A stretch of DNA of 64,000 nucleotides. It comes from HNR sp040400085. GTDB lineage: Bacteria; Actinomycetota; Actinomycetes; Actinomycetales; Microbacteriaceae. Positions 49,083 through 57,782 of the stretch are shown piece after piece; position 1 is the first letter of the stretch, and every line of letters starts with the position of its first letter. Below the pieces are notes generated by a model, which made no database searches, was not told the origin of the DNA, and saw only the letters and a program-made list of their open reading frames with translations. The stretch covers positions 1 to 64,000 of the forward strand of contig JBBAQX010000001.1 of NCBI GenBank assembly GCA_040400085.1, in the 5' to 3' direction. Position numbers and translations under genes: made by a program.

Positions 49083-49559
49083 TTATAGCCTCTCTCGTAC
49101 TCGCCTCAAGACCTGAGGGTCCAGGTTCTCAGGTACACCTTCGAGCGAGTAGGTAGCCTCAAAGAGGCGTTTATTTTGGTCTCGGATGTACTCGTTCAGG
49201 GTCAGGGTTGCATGATCGTGGTACAGTTCCAACCCGACCTGGCGGGACAGTCCTACCTTGTTCATGTAGACGTGGCACCACTTGTATCCAAGGTTTGACT
49301 CGGTCACTTGGACTTTGGCATCAAACCAGGGAGGTGCCCCCGCGACCTCAATTCGGGAGATACGGCCGCTGACACCCTGGATTTCTACCTTGTCGTGAAA
49401 CCCGCAAACCCAGAAGTCAGGGTCCCCTTGCCTCTTCTCGAAAAGCCGGATCTCGAACAAGCCCCAGGGGTCTCCCCCTTTGAACTTGACACCAAACATG
49501 GTGTTGTACGGTATACGTACAGACTTCTGGTTCTCCCACGCCTCAAGGTCATCCGTCAT
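49083..49559 (-). CDS. Tandem-array protein 3 (158 aa), RVRERL tail
   Basis: ATG 49559 overlaps the upstream stop. MTDDLEAWENQKSVRIPYNT; beta sandwich-like strands (FEIRLFEKRQGDPDFWVCGF; LELYHDHATLTLNEY). Ends QVLRRVRERL. Similar start style to the gene at 30 (MTDPF). Confidence 0.7.
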   Translation of the reverse strand: MTDDLEAWENQKSVRIPYNTMFGVKFKGGDPWGLFEIRLFEKRQGDPDFWVCGFHDKVEIQGVSGRISRIEVAGAPPWFDAKVQVTESNLGYKWCHVYMNKVGLSRQVGLELYHDHATLTLNEYIRDQNKRLFEATYSLEGVPENLDPQVLRRVRERL

Positions 49560-50104
49560 AGCTGACTCAGGACCTTTCTCTCGTTCTGGCTACGGGTAGA
49601 CACAGGCATCGGACTAGCCAACCGATATTGCCATCGGAAGATGGGGCGGGGGGGTCCCTTGCTAAGTCCGAAACCCGTCTCGCTTATCTTGTAGTCATAC
49701 TCGGTTATCACCACGGCAAAGAGAAGGTTAGTATCCTCAGGGTTGCGACTCCCCTTCAGGTACTTGAATTCTTGGATTACTTTCCTTCTCTGAACCGTGA
49801 CTTTGGCTTCACCGCCTGCACTAAAAGTGGTAAGCGCCATGAAGCTAGTGGGGCTTTCTGAAGACCTGCCATGGCGAATATCTTTCAGACTACCAAAGAC
49901 CTCTATGGTCTCCCCAGCAGCAAGATACCCCGTCACGATGAAGTCGGGAGAGTTTGAGTCTTTCTTCAGCCATCGGAGTTGGACATACTGCTCCCATCCC
50001 TCCATCAGAACCGGTAGGCAGATAGTCGGAAGGACATCTGCCGGGACAGGGACTCGTTCTACCTTGAAAACATCAGCAGGGTACTGAAAGGCAGGGAATG
50101 TCAT
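49556..50104 (-). CDS. Tandem-array protein 2 (182 aa), KVLSQL tail
   Basis: ATG 50104 overlaps the upstream stop. MTFPAFQYPADVFKVERVPV; beta strands (YVQLRWLKKDSNSPDFIVTG; LLFAVVITEYDYKISETGF). The DSNSPDFIVTG segment parallels GDPDFWVCGF of array protein 3. Ends SQNERKVLSQL. Confidence 0.7.
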   Translation of the reverse strand: MTFPAFQYPADVFKVERVPVPADVLPTICLPVLMEGWEQYVQLRWLKKDSNSPDFIVTGYLAAGETIEVFGSLKDIRHGRSSESPTSFMALTTFSAGGEAKVTVQRRKVIQEFKYLKGSRNPEDTNLLFAVVITEYDYKISETGFGLSKGPPRPIFRWQYRLASPMPVSTRSQNERKVLSQL

Positions 50105-50619
50105 AGCGATTTCCTCACAGAGCGAACCTTCTCTGAATTCGTTTCGGGCAAGGGCTCCCCCCCCCCCCCCGCAAAGTAAGAGGCTTCCGCCAATGGGATG
50201 AGGTTTACATCGACCCTCACGGTGGACATCCCGTCTTTGGTACGGGTCAGTTCAACCGTCAGCGTCTTGAAGCTATCAGATACCTGAGAGACCCGGATGG
50301 ACCCATACCTTGACCCAAAGTTCGCCATGGCCAGGTAGTTCAGGTACCTCGGGTTAGAGGTCCGGCTTAGCAAGATATCCGAAGGGTCCCCCACGCACAC
50401 AATTTCATTGACGGGACGTACCTCGGTTGCGTCCGTCCGAAAAGCCTTGCTGCTTACCGCCAGGTTGGGATAGCCGGGGCGCCTTGCAATACAAGAAAAG
50501 GTAGGGAACCAGGGTACCCCCACCTCCAGACCAAAGCTGGCCACCACCGTCAAGCTGGGGCTACGATGATCTTTGGGTGCCGTGACCAGATCCAAAGGTG
50601 TCAGGGTGAAGAACGCCAT
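50101..50619 (-). CDS. Tandem-array protein 1 (172 aa), VRKSL tail behind a poly-G tract
   Basis: ATG 50619 follows GGTGTACCTGTGGAGGACC and starts the six-gene array. MAFFTLTPLDLVTAPKDHRS, beta-rich. Near the end a 14-G tract (on the coding strand) encodes Gly, followed by EPLPETNSEKVRSVRKSL. One-base slippage there would replace the whole tail, so the tag could be phase variable. Confidence 0.7.
   Translation of the reverse strand: MAFFTLTPLDLVTAPKDHRSPSLTVVASFGLEVGVPWFPTFSCIARRPGYPNLAVSSKAFRTDATEVRPVNEIVCVGDPSDILLSRTSNPRYLNYLAMANFGSRYGSIRVSQVSDSFKTLTVELTRTKDGMSTVRVDVNLIPLAEASYFAGGGGEPLPETNSEKVRSVRKSL
50157..50170. repeat. 14-base C homopolymer inside a gene
   Basis: The longest homopolymer noticed in the window. 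It lies 18 codons before the stop of array protein 1; length change by one or two would remove the C-terminal tail. Equally it is a place where sequencing may miscount. Confidence 0.85.
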
Positions 50620-51145
50620 GGTCCTCCACAGGTACACCGCCTAAGGCAGGGTCAGCAGATACCCACCCCAACGTTTCCCACCACGGGATACCCTTCCGGG
50701 CCTGGTCCAAGAGAGCCTTTCGGAGCTTCTTTCGCTTCTCTTGATCCTCCCACGCCCTCTCTGCTCCCTGCCACTTATCCTTGCCAAGGTACCAGAGCCT
50801 CCCCGTCTGGGTATCTTTCCACCCCACCCGAGATGGCCCAAAGACAAGAACCAGCTTGGCCTCTGGCTCAGCCGCAACCGCAAGAAGGGAGGGCGAGTTC
50901 ATCAGGTACGAGAAAGAGACGTACTTGACTTCTTCTGGCTTGGAGACGGTCGTTTCTCTCAAGTCCTCTGCTTCGTAGCCTTCTTCGTTGGCACGTACCC
51001 CGATCTTGTAGACCTTGCCATTCCGACATAGGGTGAGGTCAAAGAGACCGGCCTTGCGTCCCTGGATATCCAGGACGGTGGCCCCCAGAATATAGTCTCG
51101 GAGTTTGAGGGTAGGTGCTGACTTATTCTTCTTCACTAGATACAT
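50561..51145 (-). CDS. Unknown protein (about 170-194 aa), end uncertain
   Basis: ATG 51145: MYLVKKNKSAPTLKLRDYIL; beta strands (KAGLFDLTLCRNGKVYKIGV), helical basic C-terminus (AWEDQEKRKKLRKALLDQAR). The frame overlaps the array's first gene and its promoter element; in another frame a TAG at 50641 would end it as GGYLLTLP. A one-base shift near 50670 is suspected. Confidence 0.6.
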   Translation of the reverse strand: MYLVKKNKSAPTLKLRDYILGATVLDIQGRKAGLFDLTLCRNGKVYKIGVRANEEGYEAEDLRETTVSKPEEVKYVSFSYLMNSPSLLAVAAEPEAKLVLVFGPSRVGWKDTQTGRLWYLGKDKWQGAERAWEDQEKRKKLRKALLDQARKGIPWWETLGWVSADPALGGVPVEDHGVLHPDTFGSGHGTQRSS

Positions 51146-51161
51146 AGCCTGAGGTTCCTCG

Positions 51162-51941
51162 ATGTTCCCCGAAAAGCTAGCCGACCGTGAAGCCTATATC
51201 CTCCAAGCCGTTCTTGATGGGGAATACCTGGCAACCTTGGCGCCGATAAGCTCTACCGTCAACGGGCATGAAGCTACGTTCTACGTCTTCTCCGATGCCC
51301 TCAAGGTCGATAACGTCCGGGTCAACGTCTCAGCTACCCTGGCTCAGCAGATTGCTGACCTCCTGGATTGCTCTCTGCTCACAGCCAAACTAGCGGACAT
51401 CGCATGGCTCCAAGCACCTATCCGCCTCCCCCCTCTCCCCAGACCTATCACAGCATCTACGGCGGCCATGCTAGAGCACAGCGCCAAGATTGATGCCCTT
51501 CTCTCCAGAAATGCCCTCTACCAGGCAGACACTTCCGCCCTGGTCCAGACAGTAGGCAAACACTGGCTCTTGGATGCCATCCTGGGGCAGAAGTCCTGCG
51601 CTTGCAACTATGGCTGGCACTTTGATGGCTCGGACTTCCAAGGGATCAAAGGTGAGGCTGTTGCTTCCCTGGAAAAGAACCCCAAGACCAAGCAATACTA
51701 CCGGCTTATCCAGGGACGGGGTACAGCCCACGACAGGCATCATGCCGACTATTCGCAAACCTGTGTCCTGGTATCCCAGGTTTGCATCGTAGATGGGTCC
51801 CCCATGTACTTGGATGAAGTGCTGGCTAACCCTGACCTGGCACCCCTGGCATCCCATCAGGGCCCCCTGACCCTTTTCCGTCAACCCGGGGTTGAACCCC
51901 TCCCGGCAAAGTCCAGCAAGAAAGTAAAACTACCCGAGTGA
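51162..51941 (+). CDS. Unknown protein (259 aa) with HDRHHADYSQ motif
   Basis: ATG 51162, divergent from the 51145 gene with 16 bases between. Mixed fold; the stretch IQGRGTAHDRHHADYSQTCV followed by LVSQVCIVDG resembles a family I recall from actinobacteria and phages near cell-wall functions, but I cannot name it. His and Asp residues could bind metal. C-terminus Lys-rich (SSKKVKLPE). Confidence 0.65.
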   Translation: MFPEKLADREAYILQAVLDGEYLATLAPISSTVNGHEATFYVFSDALKVDNVRVNVSATLAQQIADLLDCSLLTAKLADIAWLQAPIRLPPLPRPITASTAAMLEHSAKIDALLSRNALYQADTSALVQTVGKHWLLDAILGQKSCACNYGWHFDGSDFQGIKGEAVASLEKNPKTKQYYRLIQGRGTAHDRHHADYSQTCVLVSQVCIVDGSPMYLDEVLANPDLAPLASHQGPLTLFRQPGVEPLPAKSSKKVKLPE

Positions 51942-52742
51942 TCCGGGTATCAGGGTTCAGGGAGTAGCTGAGCCCCACGTCCATGGCCCGGAGGACTTCT
52001 TGCACTTCCTGGTCAAGGTCCCTACCCTGGCAAACCTCTCCGAAGGTGACAGCCAGGGGGTCCCCGTTGACCTGGTATCGGGATTCTGAGGTCAGGGCTT
52101 CCCAGAAGGTGTGCAACCTCTCTAGCTGGTCAAGGCTGAGTTTCCCGTTGAGGCTGACGTAGACCTCCAGGGGTCCATGGGCGGCAGCATCCGGGCGGTT
52201 CTCGCCTCGGATAGCCATACCCTCTGCCTGGGCCTTTTTGGTTTCAGACCAGGACCGAAGCAAGGTCGCCTGGGCCACAATCCTCGGTTTCCCGATGAAC
52301 TCATTCTGCTTCTTCTCGTTCAGGCTACGGAGGTGCCTTAGACTCGCAGCCATGCGCAGGGGGGCCGCTTTGAGGATGGCTTCCCACCGGGACGCTTTCA
52401 TGTTCTTGCTACAGAACCGGACAGCTACCCGCTCTACCGCCCCCATGGGGGCCAGGTAGGGGGGCTTTTCCCAGGGGCCGGGGATCAGGGTGCCGGGGTG
52501 GTAGACTTCGATGAACCCCTCACAGACCATGAGCCAGAGGGTTGCCCCCTCTACGCCGGGCTTGGCAATGTGAACTTCCCGGTAGCAGCAGGGAAGCCCT
52601 CCATAGTAGGCAGGGGGGCACTGACCATGAAGTCAAGCCTCTCCATCTGGTAGAGGAAAGACCTCCAGGTACGCTCTGTCTTGGAGGTCCAGCGGGGAAA
52701 GCTTGAAGGGTGACGCAAAAGAGCGACAGGGTGCATGGTCAT
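51826..52742 (-). CDS. Unknown protein (about 270 aa), split by a frameshift
   Basis: ATG 52742, with GGTGTAGAGCACCCCC directly upstream, reads MTMHPVALLRHPSSFPRWTS then RLDFMVSAP. At the six-C run near 52616-52621 the frame must change, after which the other frame gives AYYGGLPCCYREVHIAKPGV and continues through MVCEGFIEVYHPG. The C-terminal half is helical (LDQLERLHTFWEALTSE). The open end overlaps the converging gene by 115 nt; the stop is probably near 51930. Confidence 0.62.
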
Positions 52743-52751
52743 GGGGGTGCT

Positions 52752-55700
52752 CTACACCGTGGTCATCCAAAGGGTTCCGAAGCTCAGGTCCACCTCCGCT
52801 TTGGAGGCATCCTCGAAAGCCACCCGGGCGGCTTCGATAGCTTCCGGGGTGAGACCCCCCGATCTCCCCCAAACCCCCTCCACAGACCCGGAGTAGGTCC
52901 GGATACGTTGACTCACGTAGCGGGTGAACACCTCGAAAGCCACGATCTTGGTGCCCACGATACGGTAACGGCGAACCAGAAACTCGATGCCGCCCAGGGT
53001 GACCAGCTTGTCCATGCCCCTCTCTACGGGGCACCCCCCACCCTTTAAGACTGCCACGTCGAATTTGGCAGTCTGGCCATTGAGGCGGGTAACGTTGGTA
53101 AGGATCTCGTAAAGCTGCTTACCCAGGCTCATCCCGGTCAAGGTGTCACTGTCACCTACACCGGCCGCTTCAAGGGCCGCCTCATTGTCCAGGCCATCCG
53201 TAGCCAGGCTCACACCGACCTTGTGTTGCAAGAGCAGGTAGATCGCCTCCGGGGCCGGGGCATCGTAGACCGGGAACACGATCCGGGTAGGTGTCTTCTG
53301 ACCAATTCGGTCAACGCGACCGTTAGCTTGACGCCAGGTCAGGGGGTTACAGGCCGGGTTCTCAAACCAGATTACGGTGGAGAAATGAACCAGGCTGTTG
53401 AGACCCACACCCACAGCCACGGGGTTTACCAGCAAGATCCGGTGACCCTTCGCCACGATCTCTTTGTCGAGCCAAGCCTTACGCTTGCCCGCCGCAACCT
53501 TCCCAGGGTTGAGGATAGGAGCTTTGACGTAGAGCTTCTCTTGGATGAGGCGTTGCAACCGAGGCAGCACGTCAACGTGCCACGCAAAGACCATGACGTT
53601 GCGCCCTTCTTCTAGCTCAGACTTGATCCGCTCCAGAAGCCAAGCCTCTTTCGGAAGAACCGTGCTCTCAGGTAGGGTCGGAACCTCTACCACCACACCG
53701 CCATCTTCCACGGACTCCGGGTAGGCTACCGGGTAGGTATCCTTGCCGGGGGTCTTACCCACGTCCCGGGTAGCCCGGTCAAAGTAGGAAGGTAGCTCTG
53801 ACATCTGCCCCCAGAGCTTCCCCACCCTCTCAGGCTTGAACATATCGGCCTTGATTTGACGCTTCAAGGCTTCAAACAGGGTGGAGTAGTTCCCCATCTG
53901 CTCCCCGCTGGGCTGAACCGAGACCTTCTCATAGGTGCAGGGGGGCAGGTCCAAGGCCAGGTCCGTTTTATGGATGGTGACCGAAATCCTGAGGAGGTGC
54001 TTCAAGACCAGAAGGGGTAGGACGCCGGGAGCTTCCCCGGTGATACGCTCTTTCCGCTCAACACGATCCGAGTTAGACCCATACTGGACAGGTTCCCCGC
54101 TTTCCTTGTCCCGATCTTCGATGACACGGCGCCGGTACCCGTACCGGTCAACGAAGAGGGTTAGCTCATCCCGGTCGAATTCCTCCCGGAAACTCTCGGA
54201 CATGGCCCAGAGGTTAGCGAACAGGCTACGGGCATAACCGTTCATGACGGAACCCGTAGCTGCGATGACAGGCCAACCAAGACCCATCAGACGATGGGCC
54301 GCTTGCCCCTGGGCCGATGAGGCGGAGTTATTCTCGTGGGCTTCATCAGCTATCAGCAGATCAAACCCTGAGGCATACCGCTTGGCGATGTAGGCCGACA
54401 GGGCAACCTTACGGGGACCCTCTCCGCTATCAGCCCCAGCCATTCCCGCGATATCCTCCGAGACCGCTTCCCTCAGGTACTTGGCCGTTGCCTGGTACAG
54501 AGGCTCATCGCAGATTTCATCCTTCTGCCAACGAACCCAGGGCCCAGCCACAGCAAAGATCCTGGCCACAGCATCCCGGGACCCGAGAGCTACGTTGTTG
54601 TAGGAGACCACACCGTCCAGAGAACGGTACCAGTGGCTATCGGGCGTAGAGGCGCCAGGGACCCCCTCCAGGTATTCGGTTTTGGCCTTCCAATACCCGT
54701 TGTCCTCATCGACCAAGCAGTCTGCAACCTCTTCTCTGGCGCTGGCAGGGAGGCTCAGGATCACGTTCCGGAGTACAGCACGGTACCCCGTCTCGGAATC
54801 GTAGTAGCCACTCTTACCGTCCCGAGTCCATGAGACCATGAAAAGCCAAGCTGCCATCCTGGCGATCTTGGTCGGTTCGTTCAGGAAGTAAGCGGCATGG
54901 ATGACAGCATCCGAAGCGTGGGTGTCTGAGTAGGGGTTGTCCTTGGAGATTTTCAGGCACTTGTGCAGGATGGCCCACAGGGTAGGGTGGTCCTGCAACC
55001 GGGAAAGAGGCAACCCTGGTTTGGTTTGCGCTTCCGCAAGAGACAGAAGCCTCTTCTTGGCCAGGGGCCCACAGAGGATCTGAGAGATAGTCCCGTTGTG
55101 AGGCATGGTGGGGGCGCACAGCCACGCCAGAGAGACCAGGCTATCGGCCCAGGTACCCACCGGGCGGATAACCTGAGAAGTGCAATGAAGCCTCTTGCTG
55201 GCTTGCTTCTCACGGTCGGTGCTTTGGATAGACCCACACTTCGGGCAATGGTCCCCGACACCCACGTAACCGTGGCTTAGCTTTCCAGCCTCGCGGGACA
55301 TGATAGCGATCTTCATGTCCGACTCCAGGTGACCGAGGCGTACGAAAGCGTCAACGTCTTCCACGGTTTCAAGTTGGCGGACCTCTGCCCAGGGGATGAC
55401 ATTGGCGATCTGGTCCGCCCACTCCTCAACGATGTTGGGGGGGCAGATAACCAGAACAGATTTTGCCTTGATGGCGGCTGCCGTGGTCAAGGCAATCGTG
55501 GTCTTCCCTGTCCCGATCTCCCCCAGGAGCAAGGCTGCTTTCCCCCGACGCTGGCGCTTGGAAGCATCCGGACCCCCCAGAAGGTGAACCATGGCTTCCG
55601 TGGCGTGCTCTTGCGCCACGTAAAGCTTACGTGCCATGGAGGGCAAGGGGAACCGATCCCCCGGCCGTTCCGGATCATACTGCACCGGACATTGAGCCAG

Positions 55701-56942
55701 GAGGGTCTTCATGAGACCTAGCCCGTAGCGCTGCAACAAGTCAGCGGTGGTGAACTTGCTCAGGTCTTTATTCCAGGTCCCTTCGGTAGAAGGAGCCAAG
55801 GTGTGAAACTTCTTGGTGACCAGGTCAAGAACCGTGACGTTCAAGCGAGGGTGCTGCACTTGCTCAACCGCAATGACCTCCCCGCTCTTGTTCTGCTTCT
55901 CTTTCGTATCTCGCCATTCCCGGTCAAAACAGCCATTGACCAGGATAGGGGGGAGACCCGTTGAAGGGTCATCCGGGTTGATCTGAGACCCGTTGAACAC
56001 CCCGGCGGCGATACCGGTAGCAACGTGGGCAGCTTTGGGCCGTACCGCCAGGGGGTAGCGCCGCTCAAGTAGCTCTTCGGAATCCTGCACCGGAAAGACC
56101 CCAACAATGGGGTTGGGTTTCCCCGCCCTGTCTGTCTGGTGCCAGGGGACAGCCCTTTCCAAGAGGGTGGCGATATCCAGGGGGACCTTCTTAAAGATAC
56201 CCAGCCCCGCGGTAAAGCCGGATACCCCAGGCAACGACAGGACCGGGGACACGCCGCTATCCAGGGGCATCTCAGGGATGCAGGAGCTATCCGCTGACCA
56301 TGCCTGGACTTGGGCCAGGATCTCAGCGTCCGGCTCAGGGAGCGAAGGACCCTTGGCAGCAAGCAGGAAAACTTGCTTGAAGCTTTCAAAGTCTTTCCCC
56401 GGGAACCGGAAACAAGACAGAGCGTGAAACTCCTTGGCCAGGGTTGCCGCAGATGCTTTCAAGGCATAGAAGGGCACCACGAAAACCAAGACCCCTTCGG
56501 CCATCAGCGACGGGAAGAAGCGCCGGAGAAACCTCTCTTCCAACCGGCCACACACCCTGTCCAGATCATAGGGAGGGTTCAGGTAAAGAAGGCTCACCCC
56601 CTCCGTGTAACCCGTGGGTTCAGACCTGACTTGAAAGGCATCCCCATGAATGACCTCACAGCCGGTGTAACTGTAAGCCTGAATCGCCTTTTTCAGGGTC
56701 TCATACCGCGTAGCCTCTAGCTCGATACCGTACAGCTTGGCCTTGTTATCCCAAGACTCCGTCGTATCTTTCGGGTAGAGCGTGTTAGCCAGGAAAGCCA
56801 GCGCCTCACCTTCCCCCGCGCAGGGGTCCAAGATAGCGCTAGCCTTAGGCTTCCCAGGTTTGAGCAAGGCCGCCAAGGGGGCCAGGAGGTGTGTGGGCGT
56901 CTTGTAGTAACCGCCGATGGCAATGCTAGCTGTACGGGCCAT
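52752..56942 (-). CDS. DNA methyltransferase-SNF2-type helicase fusion (1396 aa)
   Basis: Residues 35-200 form an N6-adenine methylase-like domain with DPCAGEGEAL at 39-48 and NPPY at 122-125. A superfamily 2 helicase follows: GEIGTGKT at 474-481, a zinc pair CPKC at 566-569, DEAH at 866-869, ATGSVMNG near 897, and the C-terminal motif NGRVDRIGQ near 1235. Such proteins resemble phage DarB-type anti-restriction proteins and the large methylase-helicases of bacterial defence systems; which role applies is not decided by sequence. ACGTAAAGAG precedes ATG 56942. The largest gene in the window. Confidence 0.88.
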   Translation of the reverse strand: MARTASIAIGGYYKTPTHLLAPLAALLKPGKPKASAILDPCAGEGEALAFLANTLYPKDTTESWDNKAKLYGIELEATRYETLKKAIQAYSYTGCEVIHGDAFQVRSEPTGYTEGVSLLYLNPPYDLDRVCGRLEERFLRRFFPSLMAEGVLVFVVPFYALKASAATLAKEFHALSCFRFPGKDFESFKQVFLLAAKGPSLPEPDAEILAQVQAWSADSSCIPEMPLDSGVSPVLSLPGVSGFTAGLGIFKKVPLDIATLLERAVPWHQTDRAGKPNPIVGVFPVQDSEELLERRYPLAVRPKAAHVATGIAAGVFNGSQINPDDPSTGLPPILVNGCFDREWRDTKEKQNKSGEVIAVEQVQHPRLNVTVLDLVTKKFHTLAPSTEGTWNKDLSKFTTADLLQRYGLGLMKTLLAQCPVQYDPERPGDRFPLPSMARKLYVAQEHATEAMVHLLGGPDASKRQRRGKAALLLGEIGTGKTTIALTTAAAIKAKSVLVICPPNIVEEWADQIANVIPWAEVRQLETVEDVDAFVRLGHLESDMKIAIMSREAGKLSHGYVGVGDHCPKCGSIQSTDREKQASKRLHCTSQVIRPVGTWADSLVSLAWLCAPTMPHNGTISQILCGPLAKKRLLSLAEAQTKPGLPLSRLQDHPTLWAILHKCLKISKDNPYSDTHASDAVIHAAYFLNEPTKIARMAAWLFMVSWTRDGKSGYYDSETGYRAVLRNVILSLPASAREEVADCLVDEDNGYWKAKTEYLEGVPGASTPDSHWYRSLDGVVSYNNVALGSRDAVARIFAVAGPWVRWQKDEICDEPLYQATAKYLREAVSEDIAGMAGADSGEGPRKVALSAYIAKRYASGFDLLIADEAHENNSASSAQGQAAHRLMGLGWPVIAATGSVMNGYARSLFANLWAMSESFREEFDRDELTLFVDRYGYRRRVIEDRDKESGEPVQYGSNSDRVERKERITGEAPGVLPLLVLKHLLRISVTIHKTDLALDLPPCTYEKVSVQPSGEQMGNYSTLFEALKRQIKADMFKPERVGKLWGQMSELPSYFDRATRDVGKTPGKDTYPVAYPESVEDGGVVVEVPTLPESTVLPKEAWLLERIKSELEEGRNVMVFAWHVDVLPRLQRLIQEKLYVKAPILNPGKVAAGKRKAWLDKEIVAKGHRILLVNPVAVGVGLNSLVHFSTVIWFENPACNPLTWRQANGRVDRIGQKTPTRIVFPVYDAPAPEAIYLLLQHKVGVSLATDGLDNEAALEAAGVGDSDTLTGMSLGKQLYEILTNVTRLNGQTAKFDVAVLKGGGCPVERGMDKLVTLGGIEFLVRRYRIVGTKIVAFEVFTRYVSQRIRTYSGSVEGVWGRSGGLTPEAIEAARVAFEDASKAEVDLSFGTLWMTTV

Positions 56943-56966
56943 GTCAGGGTCTCTTTACGTGGTGGG

Positions 56967-57782
56967 TCAGGCGGATTTAACACTGTTGAGAAACACGTTG
57001 GTTTCCTCGGCCAGTAGGGCCTCGAAACTGTCGTGATCCGACATGAACGACAGCCCGGGGCTATAGCCCAACAACTCAGGGCGAACCACCTTGAAGCCGT
57101 GGCCTGGATTGACCCCCCATGTCGGGGTATGCCGATAGCTCCGGGCCTCAGGGAGGCTCAGACTGGCAAGGCTCTTGTCCAGGCACGCCAGCAACACTTG
57201 GAAGTAGAACCTACGGTCCTTGAGCAAGGGGCAACGTGTCCGCCGGGAAAGGTAGGCCATGAACAGAGGAGCTACCCTGGCAAGGTAAGCAAAGAGGTCA
57301 TCCCCCACCTTCCCCTCAAAGCGCAAACCTCCCCAGGTACGCCCCCAGGCTATCACCTGGTCTAGCCCCGTTTCTTGCCGGGCTATCCAGGAAGCCGGAG
57401 GGAGAAGACAGAACTTGATCTCCTGCGGGTCAACCATGCCCAGGTCCATCCGAAACAGATCCGGAAGGTAGGTCGTGATCAGCGTCCCCTCAGGGTACAC
57501 TTGCCGTGACCAGGTGTACCCCGCCGACTTGAGAAACTCCATATTGGAATTCCTGCCGGGGACCCAATCAGGGTTCCCTGGGAAGTGGGCTTTCTTCCCC
57601 ATCCTGAAGTTTGCCTCCAGGGCCCGGATCTCCCCAGGGCCCGAAGCGAAAGCAACCATGGCAGGGCGCACATTCTCCCCCCCTGAGCCCGACCATAGCC
57701 CATCGGCAAGGACCGCCGTAAGTACAATGCCGGAAAAACTCCGGCCTTTGCCGGTTTCGCTAGCTATGGTGAAGTCATCCAT
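56967..57782 (-). CDS. Unknown protein (271 aa)
   Basis: ATG 57782, with GGTGTAGGGGG about 23 nt upstream. MDDFTIASETGKGRSFSGIV; mixed fold with YPEGTLITTYLPDLFRMDLG and helical C-terminus. Directly upstream of the methylase-helicase, so a partner role is possible. No family recognised. Confidence 0.7.
   Translation of the reverse strand: MDDFTIASETGKGRSFSGIVLTAVLADGLWSGSGGENVRPAMVAFASGPGEIRALEANFRMGKKAHFPGNPDWVPGRNSNMEFLKSAGYTWSRQVYPEGTLITTYLPDLFRMDLGMVDPQEIKFCLLPPASWIARQETGLDQVIAWGRTWGGLRFEGKVGDDLFAYLARVAPLFMAYLSRRTRCPLLKDRRFYFQVLLACLDKSLASLSLPEARSYRHTPTWGVNPGHGFKVVRPELLGYSPGLSFMSDHDSFEALLAEETNVFLNSVKSA

Noticed and set aside
47499..50619. Basic tail as only a ribosome-binding-site side effect
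   Set aside because: Several tails (29240, 39964, 42515, 47499) have no coupled downstream gene and many coupled genes lack the tail, so this cannot be the whole explanation, though it may contribute in some.
47499..50619. Basic tail as an encapsulin cargo peptide
   Set aside because: The tail resembles such peptides only in being C-terminal and short; no encapsulin-like shell gene is visible in the window.
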